From Dysidea avara (Eukaryota > Porifera > Demospongiae > Dictyoceratida > Dysideidae), in the NCBI RefSeq assembly GCF_963678975.1, contig NC_089284.1:1115001-1179000 (forward strand): DNA of 64,000 nucleotides, given 5' to 3'. The notes under the pieces were generated by a model. That model was given only the letters and a program-made list of their open reading frames with translations. It had not been told where the DNA came from and made no database searches. Below, piece by piece: positions 10,019-22,361 of the stretch; within the stretch, counting starts at the first letter, position 1, and the number at the start of each line of letters is the position of its first letter. The position numbers and the translations under genes were made by a program.

Positions 10019-11651
10019 ATGTGTGAGAAGAAAGCTGCTGTGAGCGAAACGTTGTTGAAAACTTTAAAACTAAAGGTCGCTCAATGTAAAGAGCCAAACC
10101 CTAGATTTTGTTTACAATTGCCAGAGTGGTGCCCTTGTCATTCATGTTCACCGCCAGTGATGGATGAAGCGAAGCGTCGGCTTAGTTTAAAGCGCAAGCG
10201 AGGAGCGAACACTGTCTCATCGTCTACAGCAAAACTGTTGGATAAATAAGGTGTACTATTGTCTAAAGAATTGGATAAACAAGGTTCCAGTGCTGGAAAA
10301 GGTGAACTTGGCGAAGTGACAGCAGAGAGCCGTTTTTCATTTGAAATAGAAGGTAATGTATTGGAACAATATAAAGAAGGTGAAGTGCCTGAGAGCACAG
10401 CGAAGAACACGGAGTGGTCTTATCGCAACTTTAAATCTTGGCGAACAGCAAATAATAAGAAAATCTTGATCTGGAGAGAAGTGCCATGACGACATTCTTA
10501 TTTCTGCTGACAAGAACACCACTTGTAATTGGTTATGCAAGTTTGTAGTTGAAACCCGGAAAACAAATGGTGAGCATTATACCCCCTGCAGTTTATATCT
10601 CTTGCTATGTGGACTACAAAGATACATGAGGAATTCAGGAAATGTGGTCAACTTATTTCAAGATCCTGAATTTAAGCCCTTAAAAAATTGTTGTGACTCA
10701 CTATTTAAGAGGTTACATGCCTAGGGAATTGGTGCAGAAAAGAAAGAAACCCCATCTCTATCTGTTGAGGACGAGGATCAGTTGTGGAAAGCTGGAGTGG
10801 TGAACATTGAAAATCCCTGGGGCCTGTTACGAGCGGTCTTCTTTTACAATGGGAAAATCTTTTGTTTAAGGGGTGGAAAGGAGCAACGGGGTTTAAAGTT
10901 CTCACAACTTAAGAGGGAACAGAGAAATGTTGATGGTATGGAGCGGATATGTTATGTGTTCAGTGAATTTGGCTCCAAGAATCGCCAAGGTGGGTTCAAC
11001 TCACTAAATTTAGATAACAAAGTTGTCTATCAGTATGAAAGTACCCCTGAAAACAACAAATGTCATGTAAAGATTCTTGATAAGTATTTCCAAGTTGTTC
11101 CACAAGAAGCAAAAGAAAGTGATAGTGCTTTTTAACTGAGACCAGTTGAGAAATTGCGTAGTGATCCATCAATACCTTGGTTCACCATTGTGCCTGTAGG
11201 AAAGAATAGGTTAGATTGTATGTTGAAGACTATGTGTCAAGAAGCTGGTATATCTCAAACCTATACAAACCACAGTTTACGAGCTTATGGGACTACTACT
11301 ATGTTCCGTGCTGGTGTTTCACAATAGTTAGTACAACAGTGCACTGGGCACAAGTCATTGGAGGCCCTCCATCAGTACGAGCGTCCTTCTGAAAAGCAAT
11401 TGTTAGATGTTTCTAACATTATGTCTAATAATGACAACGGTGATAGTTCTGTAGCTGTTGTATCAGTATCAAATCAAGTGGTAAAGAATAATTCTATCCC
11501 CACTGTTGGTACCATTCCCAACATCATGTTTAGTGGATGTACATTCTCTGGTTGCTCAGTAGTGGTTCCAGGAAGAGATGCTATCCAGAATTATAAAGAT
11601 GGAGAGAACCACTTAGAGGGAGTTACCCTGGAACAAATTCTTGATGATTGA
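10019..11651 (+). pseudogene. Decayed Crypton-type tyrosine recombinase (QRICH1/ZMYM-like)
   Basis: Animal Crypton-derived proteins (ZMYM2, QRICH1 and relatives) carry a tyrosine-recombinase-like domain. Here it is readable over 1.6 kb. The N-terminal part has WSYRNFKSW, a core-binding part follows (YLLLCGLQRYMR), and the catalytic half contains HSLRAYG (HxxR box), CTGHKSLEAL and the tyrosine in HQYERPSEKQ. The frame is broken by in-frame stops at 10247, 10722, 11133 and 11325, plus a 1-base frame change near 10485. It is therefore not functional, although all recognisable catalytic positions after the breaks persist. A C-terminal tail with FSGCTFSGCSV follows. It could be a domesticated-gene relic or a transposon copy, and no flanking target repeats were found. 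No introns are evident. Confidence 0.8.
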
Positions 11652-11869
11652 ACATTTTATTTGTGCTAATGTAGGTATGCTGTTAGGCGCTATTATAAGA
11701 CTTCCAAGTGCTATGTTTTAGGCTTTTTTTATTGTGCTTTTACCTTTTCTTTATTGTACAAGTGCTGCTGCTTGGTGGTAAATGTTCATCATGATGTAAT
11801 TGAAACCCACAAGTAATTGTTGCAAGTAATCCTATATAAGAAAATCAGTGTAAACTTGAATTATTCCTT

Positions 11870-11995
11870 GGCCATGATACATTTAATTTAAATGTATCAT
11901 GGCCAGCCATGGTTTATTTTAAATGTACCATAGCCAGCCATGGTTTAACTTAAATGTACCATGGCCAGCCAGGGTTTATGAGATATGTACCCTGG
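11870..11995. repeat. 31 bp tandem repeat starting with a 35 bp palindrome
   Basis: Units of 31 bp begin at about 11890, 11921 and 11952 (AAATGTACCATGGCCAGCC type). The first 35 bases (11870-11904) form a perfect palindrome apart from the central base: GGCCATGATACATTTAA faces its reverse complement. It lies 0.2 kb after the recombinase pseudogene. Confidence 0.75.
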
Positions 11996-12225
11996 AATTT
12001 GCCTTTGAAGTTAGGTGGTTTCATGGTACATGTGTATGTTATATATTACTCTACCATTACTGAAGCTCAAAGCAGCCACTGAAATCAATTTATTGTCATG
12101 CACAGTGCTGTATAGGTTGAAAGCTGTATTGCTTGATTAAACACCTTAAATTAATTTTTAATATTTCATTGAATTAGTTAATACAGAAATATTGGCATTA
12201 AATTGCATTTGCAATCTTTGCTGAT

Positions 12226-12295
12226 AGTACAGTCTCGTGCAAGGTTTTGTATCCTATGATAGTACAATCTCGTGCAAGGTTTTGTATCCTGCCCC
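12226..12295. repeat. Direct tandem duplication of ~34 bp
   Basis: GATAGTACAGTCTCGTGCAA and the following GGTTTTGTATCCT occur twice in a row with one or two differences. Confidence 0.75.
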
Positions 12296-14314
12296 ATGTT
12301 GTGTGTGCAGATAACCTTTGTTATTTTATACAATTAGGCACGAGCAGCTGTTACTTCGTAACATAAACACATTGGACTGGTGGGATACAGGGAATTGGGG
12401 ATTCACCCATTCACCATAGGGACCTGCAATATATACAGACTGTCCCAATATTAAGTAAACTCAAGAGGGTTATCATTTCTGCCATTTGTCATCCAGCGTG
12501 TGCAAGTTCAACTCTTGCTCGTGATTAGATATAATTAAATCACTCCAGTCTAACAGTTAAATTTCAAGTACATTTACTGCTAAATGGTGTTACACTGCAC
12601 ACATGTACAATCAGTAGAGTTTGAGTTAAAAGACAAACCAAGTGAATCGCCTCAGTTGGTAGGCATCAAATCATCCTCTATAATCAGTAGCAAACAAATT
12701 AAGGTACAGCAACATGTGTGTGCCTTCAAAATACCAACTATACTGTTACAGTATGTACTAAATTGAAATTGTTTACAAGAACTTTGTCCTGTACACTGTC
12801 ATTGTAAGGCATACCCACAGAATGTGGACCATGTCAGCGTGTCCAAGTGTGAAGTAATATATTTAGCTGGTCTGCACTATATTGAACAGTGACAATTCAG
12901 CACGTGCACTATTCTCTTTCCCTACACCAGGACCCTTTCCCCCTTCACTAAGGCTTGAAACATTCTATTACTATGTAAAGTTGCTCCTGTACAACTGTAA
13001 CTACTGTATTTATTACACTGAAATGTTGTTCAAAAATCCATTGCTTTCGTATCATGTACAGCACAGCGTGTTTTGCACTGCTAGGGACATTAAGTACATA
13101 TAGGCTTCAGATGAAGTGATCCAATTCATGTATGGTAACCCAGGGGTTTAAATCAAAAGGTAAAGTGCAGTTGTGATTCTGTGTACAGTGAATATGTATG
13201 GGGTTTGTTGGAGAGTCAACTACGGAAAGGTTGTGAATAATACTTAATGGTGAAATCATACTTAGAACAAGTAATGTCCCCTCTGTTGGAGAAGCGACAA
13301 GTTCCTGGTGATAACAATCTGACTGAGTGTACAAATGATAATTATGAAGTTGTAGATAATGACACTGTTGAACTGTCTAAACTTACATGAACATTATTGT
13401 TAGTGTCTCTATTGATTATGCATTCCCCTCCCCCCAATGGATGCATCAATAATTACAGACTGTCCAGTATAATAAATAAATAAAGAAATAATGGTTTGGT
13501 TCCAAATTCAGAAAAGAAGACCAAATGGTGTGTTTCCTAGTACATATAAATTGTCAGACCACATAGGACATTTGAAATAAAAGCTTCAGGGTGTTTTAGC
13601 AGGTCAAGCATTACTACGAATAAGCCACACTCAGTGTACACATAATATATAATCTATGCGTACACTGAGTGGTACAGGAAACTGATTGATCACGTGATCA
13701 CCGCACAGAGTTGTGGTCAACTACGTTTTCTGCGTAACAATGACGAGTGAGTGACCTTTATAAAGGAGATAAACTGGTGACTATGTTATGGATACGGAAG
13801 GCGCCTTGATGGAAGGTACAGTAACTCACCCCTGTGTTAAACTAAATTTGCAGTGACTTGTGTACGCACACATTCATAGTATGAGCAAGTGAACACGCAA
13901 GTGAATCACTATTTTGCCTCGATCTTGTAACTTTAATATACTGAACATAATGTGTGGCATTATTGCTACCAGGTGGTTACCAATGTGCCTGACAATGTCA
14001 TGCATATTTACACTGTAAGCTCACTGGTTATGTACACATGGAGCAAGGTCAAGAACAAGGTTGAATTTTAACTATGATGCAGTACTACTGAATCTCTGCT
14101 TTGTGCTGTTGCTTGCTTTCACCGTAAATTCTTACAGGTGAAACAACATAACCACAGGCCTGCCAACCTAGGAAACAGAAAAACCTTGAGACTCAGTCTT
14201 GACATCCCGAATTGACTGCTGTATCTGCACATTATTATAGGCAGACACAGCAAGTTGCAACAGCCCCCATACCCATACAATGGGCAGGTAGGCCACCTTT
14301 ACCATGCAACACAT
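12296..14314. other. No gene recognised
   Basis: Non-coding, AT-rich. A hairpin with arms CACTCAGTGTAC / GTACACTGAGTG is at about 13628-13672. Small open frames here show no family and no splice context. Confidence 0.45.
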
Positions 14315-15883
14315 ATACACATGCCCATCTTCATATGGGCATCAATATAGGATTTAAAACATGTTGCGCATCACTAATCTATGCATGGTATAGCTAGACT
14401 TGCAGTAAATGTGTGCACGAGTCTTATTTCACCAGATAAATGTACTTACTCGGAAGTCACTGTGTTGAAACAGTTACTCTTTTATTGCTGTGAAGTCGTA
14501 ACACATGACTGGACTATGGAACATTCTTGATATAAGCCACTAGGTGCTTATAATATCACGTGATGAATTAGAGATGTGTCAATTTCATCCTTGAGGCTGA
14601 AAGCAAATAAAATACTCCAAACACATAGAACATACCATTTGTATAGGCTACAAACCCAGGAAAGCAGGTGCTCTTGTGTGGGGTCTCTCAGTTGCGTGAC
14701 GTGCAAACCAAGCGCTTCAGAGTTGGTATTCTGATCAGAGCTCTGACCGCTTACAATCAAGTCCAGATCTTGCTCCAAATACTCTCCAATGCATTGGTAT
14801 TAAATAGAAGGCCGAAGGCGAATCCACACCACAATGCCCGCATTTATAATCACGTGATCTTGCTTAGTTGCCCCACAATTATGTACCTACGGAAATCCCC
14901 TGAGAACTTGAAAAGGCCAGGTAAAGGGCATTCTGAGAGCCTTGAGTCTGGCCTGAACTTGAAACTTGAAAGTGAAAGAAATCATGAGTTTTACAGTGAT
15001 AATCCATGAGAATTGGTAGGCTGAACTAAAAATCCGTGAGTTTAGGGGTTTAGGGCTACTGCTTGTGGGACCTTGAGCTTGGTAGTGAAATTGTGAGTCT
15101 CACGGTAAATCCGTGAGGGTTGGCAAGCCTGTAACCAAATGGTTAGAACAGTGGCTTGGTATGTCCCATGATGCTGGCCGGTTCATGCTGCTGCAGTTGC
15201 CATGACTATAACTGATTATTATGGAACTTTGAGCTCCACGGCTTCTATCCATGTTAACCTCCTGGAAGTTACTAGTCTTGTTCAGGATTTTCATGCACAT
15301 ACTCAAGTGCTTAGGATGCTTTCCTCAGCAGATTCAAGCCTAATAGAGTTAACATAATGCTGCTTAAATGTTCATTTGATATCCAGCTTTTATTTCTCTT
15401 GTAATGCTGTGTACCCCTGGACACTAATCAAGACTACGGGACCGGCCACAATTGACGCAATAAAATACTAAATAGCTTTTTTCATTGTACCAGTGATAAA
15501 CATGATGTCATGTACTCATCCAGAATTTTCTATAAACACAAACTGAGTATGTATGCAACAAAATTTAATATTTTATCTTCAAATGTTTAGTAAAACACTT
15601 CTTCGTATTCTCCCTATTGTGTTGTGCGTATTGTCAATCTTATATTAATTGCTTTATTTTGCAGAGTATTAAAACAAGACACCACAGAACTTGCCAGCTT
15701 GAGCAATCCTAATATAAGTGTATTTTGTTTCTGATTTTACAATAGACCATATGCAATCTTGGGGGCATGGTTTTGTAGTATTGATGCAAGAATATTATAG
15801 GGATGGGCAATTATCCAATTATCATAATATTTAGTTGGCAATAGTTGACATTATCTTTTCATTAACTAGTGATAATTAAAATC
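14315..15883. repeat. Left arm of a large inverted repeat
   Basis: Nearly the whole segment recurs in reverse complement at 20213-21756, with scattered substitutions and small indels. The ends match at ACACATGCCCATCTTCATAT (outer) and GATAATTAAAATC (inner). Open frames of 76 and about 113 codons are shared by both arms but match no family I know, and one of them ends at a plausible splice donor. Arms this alike imply a recent duplication or two insertions of one element in opposite orientation. Confidence 0.85.
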
Positions 15884-18800
15884 GGCAATTATCACATAAT
15901 AATCAAATAGGTAAATTCATCTTAAAATATTTAGTTGAATATTTTGTTACAGTGGTTAAGTGTACAACAATCGTGATAATTGCTCATGACAATAGTTGTA
16001 CAACAGAAATGTTTGTATCCCCATTCTTAGAATACTATAGTCTAACTTCTCGAACATTCCCTTAGGTATTTATAGCTACAAATACAGATTATTGTACACA
16101 AGTCGGTACTAATATAATTCCCTACCCCAGGAAGTAATAAACCAAGGACCAAGGACCTGCAGGGATCCAGAAATTTTATATATTTCCAAGTGTTTATGCA
16201 TTCTATAATTGTATTAGATGTCTCTGCGAGTCACCTTACATAGTCATAACACTTCTGCAGCATCAAAGTACCTCACATGACGTCTATTGTCAGGGGTCTG
16301 AACTGGCTGCTCACTGGTTACAGCTGGCTTTCTGTATGACAAGTACACTAGTATTGTGTAACTGGAGAAATTTTGTGCGACAATTTTTCCAGGAAACATT
16401 TTCCATGAAAGGGTGACTGCTGGTAGGAGCTGCTGGTTACACAAGCAGTTTGACAAATAGCCTTATGTGCTTCATGTGGTGCACAAGAACTTAAACCTTC
16501 TAGTATTTATTAATATTGGTGCGTAGCTGGAGGTGAGAAAATGAGCACCTATCAGAATGGTCTATGCTAAGCAGTCCAAACCCTCTTTCAGAGTAGGCAT
16601 GGATTGTGTGAGGCACTATGATATATATAGAGTAAATGATGTGGTCATGCAAGGCAGGATGCTGTGACTTGTAGGGGTAACAGGCATGAATATTGTGAAG
16701 TACCAATCGAGTTCTCCATTTCCAGGTCCACTGCTTATACCACCTTATATTATTTACACATTACGTATCACAATAATAATTATTTATTGTTAGCATTTAT
16801 ATTCCAGGAAGTGAATAGTCTATGTGATAGATGATGATGGCCTATTAGTCAGTCTGCTTGCTTCAGCACTGATAAGCCTCCTGCCTATATTATGGTGAAG
16901 AGCCTTAGATGATCTGTAGATGTCCTTATACCAAGAAGCTTAAGGCAGCAATCAATCTGCAGCAATTGGTGACTTAATTGTAAATTAGCCAATTTCGACA
17001 TGTTACCGACAATTCCTTTGTAGCATATCTAAGTGTATATTACATGTGTTTATGTATAATGTACTGTAATGATACAATGTAAGGAATGAAAAACAAAATG
17101 AAGTGTCCATTTATATGTTGGTATTATTCTTAACTTGTACTGTACAGAGGTATTTGTGGAGCAGACTAGGGACTTGCGTCATAGTTTGCAACACACACTT
17201 GAATGTTGCAGTAATATTTACGCAGTCAGAAGTTTTGTGCTCCAAGTATGAAGCTTAAATGTCTGGTTGATGTACATGTACTGATAGTACATTTGATGAA
17301 CTTTTCTCACCACTATTATGTTTACTGTGTTACAAGCCTTGATTATTGCATTTTGAAAGAATCATTGCACCACAGCATCGAGTGTTATGAAGATGATGTT
17401 GACTATAGAGCTGAAACAAACAAGCATTCTGTATACCAGTGTGTGGCAATGACCATGATGCAACAAGACATCGAGATTGGGAGAATGGGCTGGAGCACTG
17501 TAGCCTTGTAACCTGACCCTTAATCTGTCACATGAGATCACATAACCCTCAAAGATTGGGTCATGGTAAATGTGTACCTCAACATCTATGATAAAGCTCA
17601 GGCTGGTATATTTGGTGGTATGCCTATTTACCCTACACCAGATGCCCTATAATGATCCCTCCTAACTGATATGCTACAGCGCAGCCAATGTCCCACTAAC
17701 CAGCTGTAGTTTGGTACTATGAGTCGAAAGAAAGAGATGGGGAGGGACTGACCTTTGGTGGGATAAAATCTTTCCAGCACTGCAAACAATTAGTGACACT
17801 GCTGCTCCTTTGTTACCCTGTTATAGCATAGAATAATCTAAAACAGGCAGGCTGCTACATATGGTACTACCCCAAACCTGTTGTTGATACTCTCTAATGA
17901 ATACCACCATGCATAGTGATCAAGCTAACCCAATTGTTTAGTTATTTACTGAATAGTGCATAGTGTTCAATGCTAGTTCCCATCAACTGATGTTGTTATG
18001 GCCACTTAACCTTCGATTAAACTTGTAATATGTAACAGGTCTGAACAAGTGATAAAAATATACACAACTTATAATTAATCAATATGACAAACAAACCATA
18101 AATTAGTTACAGAATAAGTTAGAATACACACTATTATAAACCAATTGCATTGTGTGTGGTGTATTCCCATAATCTCCAGAACACCAACAATTGCTAGAAA
18201 TAAAAGACCACTAAACACCTTACAGAAATTGGATAATTAAATCAGCAAATAATCAACACTATTGCAGTAGTGGAGTAAGAAAGGCATTGGACACAAAGTT
18301 AAGTCAATGATGCATTGTATTGCAGCTGTTGTGGTTGGTGAAAAGGCACATCTTAGCAAGTTAGTCAACACAAATTCTTTAAAAGTTAAAATTTAATAAC
18401 TTCCCAGAAGCATTTTGGGTCACTCTGAAACCACGCTAATTTTCCATTGACATTGTAAGGCAGAAAAGCGACAATCTACAGGTACATCATCGTTACTGAG
18501 CAAATGACAATGCTCAATTGATGATTTGATGATCCATATGGTGCAGTACACACGTCACATAGCTGACAATAGACTTACCTCAGCAGTATCCACATAACCC
18601 CAATGAATCAACATCTGTCTGCTACTAGCATCTAATATAAAGAGGAACATTCACCATTTGTGACAGCAGTTGCTGGTCTTAACTGAAAATCAACACAATA
18701 CGAGGGTGATTTGTGAACAGTAAATAACGTGTCCGTTGTTGGAAACTTTAATAAATATGGGACACCTTTTAATGATTGATGGTACACACACCGTATATTA

Positions 18801-19069
18801 TAGTCCCTTCCTAAGGAAATCTGAACATTTTATTGCAATGGATATCCTACCATGTTTAATATAGTAGACAATAGTAACAAATTATTATTTGTTGTACATT
18901 GTGAATGGATAAATGTATCTACCTACGTTAATATACCTTGTAGTAGATACTATGCTGCTACGTAGAACAAAAATACTTGACAATTCACAACCAAGGTTAT
19001 AACAAGTAGCTCCACTAATGACTGCACCAAATAAATGTAATAAATGCATGTTCCTCACTATTATTATAT
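15884..19069. other. Spacer between inverted-repeat arms, no gene recognised
   Basis: Contains only AT-rich sequence and an unassigned open frame at 17248-17511. No transposase, integrase or RNA gene is visible. Confidence 0.5.
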
Positions 19070-19456
19070 TATAGTATGTTCACGTTGAGCTGAACCCTCA
19101 AAAACATTTAATAACTCATGGATGCAATTACACACGATCTTGAAATTTGGCTCATTGTAGTACTGCTTGACCCGCTAAAAATGTTTCAAAATCTTTTTGT
19201 TCAAATGTTTGACATAATATTTATGGCCAATCAAAATTTTCACAATACATTTCCTATGGGGAAGCCATATAAGTACAGTGTCCATTACAGCCCTTTCCCG
19301 AGCTTGTAATGGAGCCAAACTGTATGTGTCTGTTATTGACACCTTTGCTGTTACCAATAATCATCTGGTTGGCTGAAATGTTAACTCTGTTGAGAAAAAA
19401 TCCACTTTTAATTTTTAGCTATTTTTCAGGATTCAGCTCAACGTGAACATACTATA
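19070..19456. mobile_element. MITE with perfect 25 bp terminal inverted repeats
   Basis: Bases 19070-19094 (TATAGTATGTTCACGTTGAG and onward) are the exact reverse complement of 19432-19456. The 387 bp body is non-coding. A diverged copy with the same interior order is at 29203-29537, confirming a family. Confidence 0.8.
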
Positions 19457-20212
19457 TATAGTGGGAACTCTGCCAGTGTAAAATATCTGTTTGATGAATC
19501 ACTATGTTTCAGGGGCGTAGCTATACCCGATTCTATATTTGACTGAATTTGTGTGGTTGAGAGTCAAAACATGTGCTGTAATTTGGTGAAACTGCTCAGT
19601 ACTGGACGTGTAAAGTAATTGTTTTATTAGATGTTTAATGGTAGACTGATGAAAGACAAATCAATTCCACTATAGGCCATAGTGCCCATCTTATAAAGCC
19701 GGAAGGCACGAATATTAAGGAAGATCATTGTTTACTAAATTTCTCAATGTTGGTTATGAAGTATGCTAAAACGCTCAGTATGTGCAAGTACGTAGAAAAG
19801 ACTGAAGAGTGAAAACGGAATACGATATTGGGGCTGGAGGCTAAGTTAGCTTCTGTACTATTCATTCAGTAGTATCTTAGTCTAATAAGCTGTACAAACA
19901 GCAGTGTAGTAACTAGCTAGGCATAATTTCTTTTAAAGCAAATGTGCTAGAGTCCTCAGAGATGGGCTTGCTTTGCTTGTTAAATGGTTTGCATGAGGAC
20001 AGCCAGACTTTGTGCACGGGTAATTCAGAAAACTAGCTATACCCTGGCTGTGTTTTGTTGCATATTTCTACACAGTGACATAGCTAACAATGGCTGTAGG
20101 CAGAAAAAATACTTAGACAATTAAAGGACTATTTGCCAAATTCACCTATGTTTAACACTGCCAAAGTTATCTACTGTACAGTAGCTTTCAGACCTTCCCC
20201 CTAGGATTCTGA
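19457..20212. other. No gene recognised
   Basis: Remainder of the spacer between the inverted arms. AT-rich with no supported feature. Confidence 0.4.
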
Positions 20213-21756
20213 TTTTAATTATCATTAGTTAATGAAAAGGCACTGTCAACCACTGCCAACTAAATATTATGAAAATTGGATAATTGCCCATCCCTATAAT
20301 ATTCTTGCATCAATACTACAAAACCATGCTCCCAAGATTGCATATGGTCTATTGTAAAATCAGAAACTTACATTAGGATTGCTCAAGCTGGCAAGTTCTT
20401 GTTTTAATAATCTGCAAATTAAAGCAATTGATATAAGATTGACAATAAAGATTGACAATACGCACAACACAATAAGGAGAATACGAAGAAGTGTTTTACT
20501 AAACATTTGAAGATAAAATATTAAATTTTGTTGCATACGTACTCAGTTTGTGTTTATAGAAAATTCTGGATGAGTGCATGACATCATGTTATCACTGGTA
20601 CAATGAAAAAAGCTATTTAGTATTTTATTGCGTCAATTGTGGCTGGTCCCGTAGTATTGAGTAGTGTCCAGGGGTACACAGCATTACAAGAGAAATAAAA
20701 GCTGGATATCAAATGAACATTTAAGCAGCATTATGTTAACTCTATTAGGCTTGAATCTGCTGAGGAAAGCATCCTAAGCACATGAGTATGTGCAAGAAAA
20801 TCCACCTTGAACAAGACTAGTAACTTCCAGGAGGTTAACATGGGATAGAAGCCGTGGAGCTCAAAGTTCCATAATAATCAGTTATAGTCATGGCAACTAC
20901 AACAGCATGAACCGGCCAGCATCATGGGACATACCAAGCCACTGTTCTAACCATTTGGTTACAGGCTTGCCAACCCTCACGGATTTACCGTGAGACTCAC
21001 AATTTCATTACCAAGCTCAAGGTCTCACAAGCAGTAGCCCTAAACTCACGGATTTTTAGTTCAGCCTACCAATTCTCACGGATCATCACCGTAAAACTCA
21101 CAATTTCTTTCAAGTTCAGGCCAGACTCAAAGCTCTCAGAATGCCCTTTACCTGGCCTTTTTAAGTTCTCAGGGGATTTCCGTAGGTACATAATTGTGGG
21201 ACAACTAAGCAAGATCACGTGATTATAAATGCGGGCATTGTGGTGTGGATTCGCCTTCGGCCTTCTATTTAATACCAATGCATTGGAGAGTATTTGGAGC
21301 AAGATCTGGACTTGATTGTAAGCGGTCAGAGCTCTGATCAGAATACCAACTCTGAAGCGCTTGGTTTGCACGTCACGCAACTGAGAGACCCCACACAAGA
21401 GCACCTGCTTTCCTGGGTTTGTAGCCTATACAAATGGTATGTTCTATGTGTTTGGAGTATTTTATTTGCTTTCAGCCTCAAGGATGAAATTGACACATCT
21501 CTAATTCATCACGTGATGTTATAAGCACCTAGTGGCTTATATCAAGAACGTTCCATAGTCCGGTCATGTGTTACGACTTCACAGCAATAAAAGAGTAACT
21601 GTTTCAACACAGTGACTTCCGGGTAAGTACATTTATCTGGTGAAATAAGACTCGTGCACACATTTACTGCAAGTCTAGCTATACCATGCATAGATTAGTG
21701 ATGCGCAACATGTTTTAAATCCTATATTGATGCCCATATGAAGATGGGCATGTGTA
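20213..21756. repeat. Right arm of the large inverted repeat
   Basis: Reverse-complement partner of 14315-15883. It ends at 21756 exactly where the ~165 bp tandem array starts, so the arm border and the array border coincide. It carries the same conserved 76-codon frame (21294-21524), on the plus strand here. Confidence 0.85.
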
Positions 21757-22290
21757 TTACAGTATACAGTGAATCACCAGTCAGAAGATTTCTAAAGGGT
21801 GAACAACTCTGAAATCATTTGTGGATGATTTTGTTCTTTGTCTTTAGTATACAGCAACAATCTAACTAGTTCACCATCTGGAAATGTTTAACTACATATC
21901 ATTTCTAATAGAGCATACATTCAATCACCAGTCACTAGCTTTCTAAAAGGTGAACAACTCTGAAATCATTTGTGGATGATTTTGTTCTTTGTGTTTAATT
22001 GTATACAGCAACAATCTAATTTGTTCACCATCTGGAAGTATTTTAAAAAGTTTAACTCTACATGTCATTTCTATTAGAGCATACAGTGAACCACCAGTCT
22101 AAAGTTTTCTAAAAGGTAAACAATGCTGAAGTGGATTACTTTGTTCTATGTGTTTAATTATATATAGCAATAATCCAAGTTATTCACCACCTGGAAGTAT
22201 TATATAAAGTTTCACTCTACATATCATTTCTAATAGAGCATACAGTGAATCACCAGCCAAAAGCTTTCTAAAGAGTGAACGACTTTGTTC
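21757..22290. repeat. Tandem array, ~160-165 bp unit, about 3.3 copies
   Basis: Unit starts such as AGAGCATACAGTGAATCACC occur near 21761, 21912, 22079 and 22239. Each unit contains AAGGTGAACAACTCTGAAAT, a TTTTGTTCTTTGTG stretch and TTGTTCACCATCTGGAA, and ends TCATTTCTAATAGAGCA. A second array of the same family lies at 25233-25695, on the other side of the pseudogene. Confidence 0.8.
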
Positions 22291-22361
22291 AATGGCAAAG
22301 AGCCTGATTGAGAGGTTGGTATATAAAATTTACAGCACATTGTACAGTCTATAATTTGTAG

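Noticed and set aside
13788..13815. A first coding exon (ATG ... GAAG followed by GTACAG)
   Set aside because: Nine codons only, and no downstream exon was found.
14548..15009. Paired 76- and 113-codon frames, repeated at 21066-21524, as real genes
   Set aside because: Both copies lie in near-identical inverted arms, so conservation is explained by recent duplication. No family was recognised.
17248..17511. An 87-codon open frame in the inverted-repeat spacer
   Set aside because: No family, no conserved motif, no neighbouring exons.
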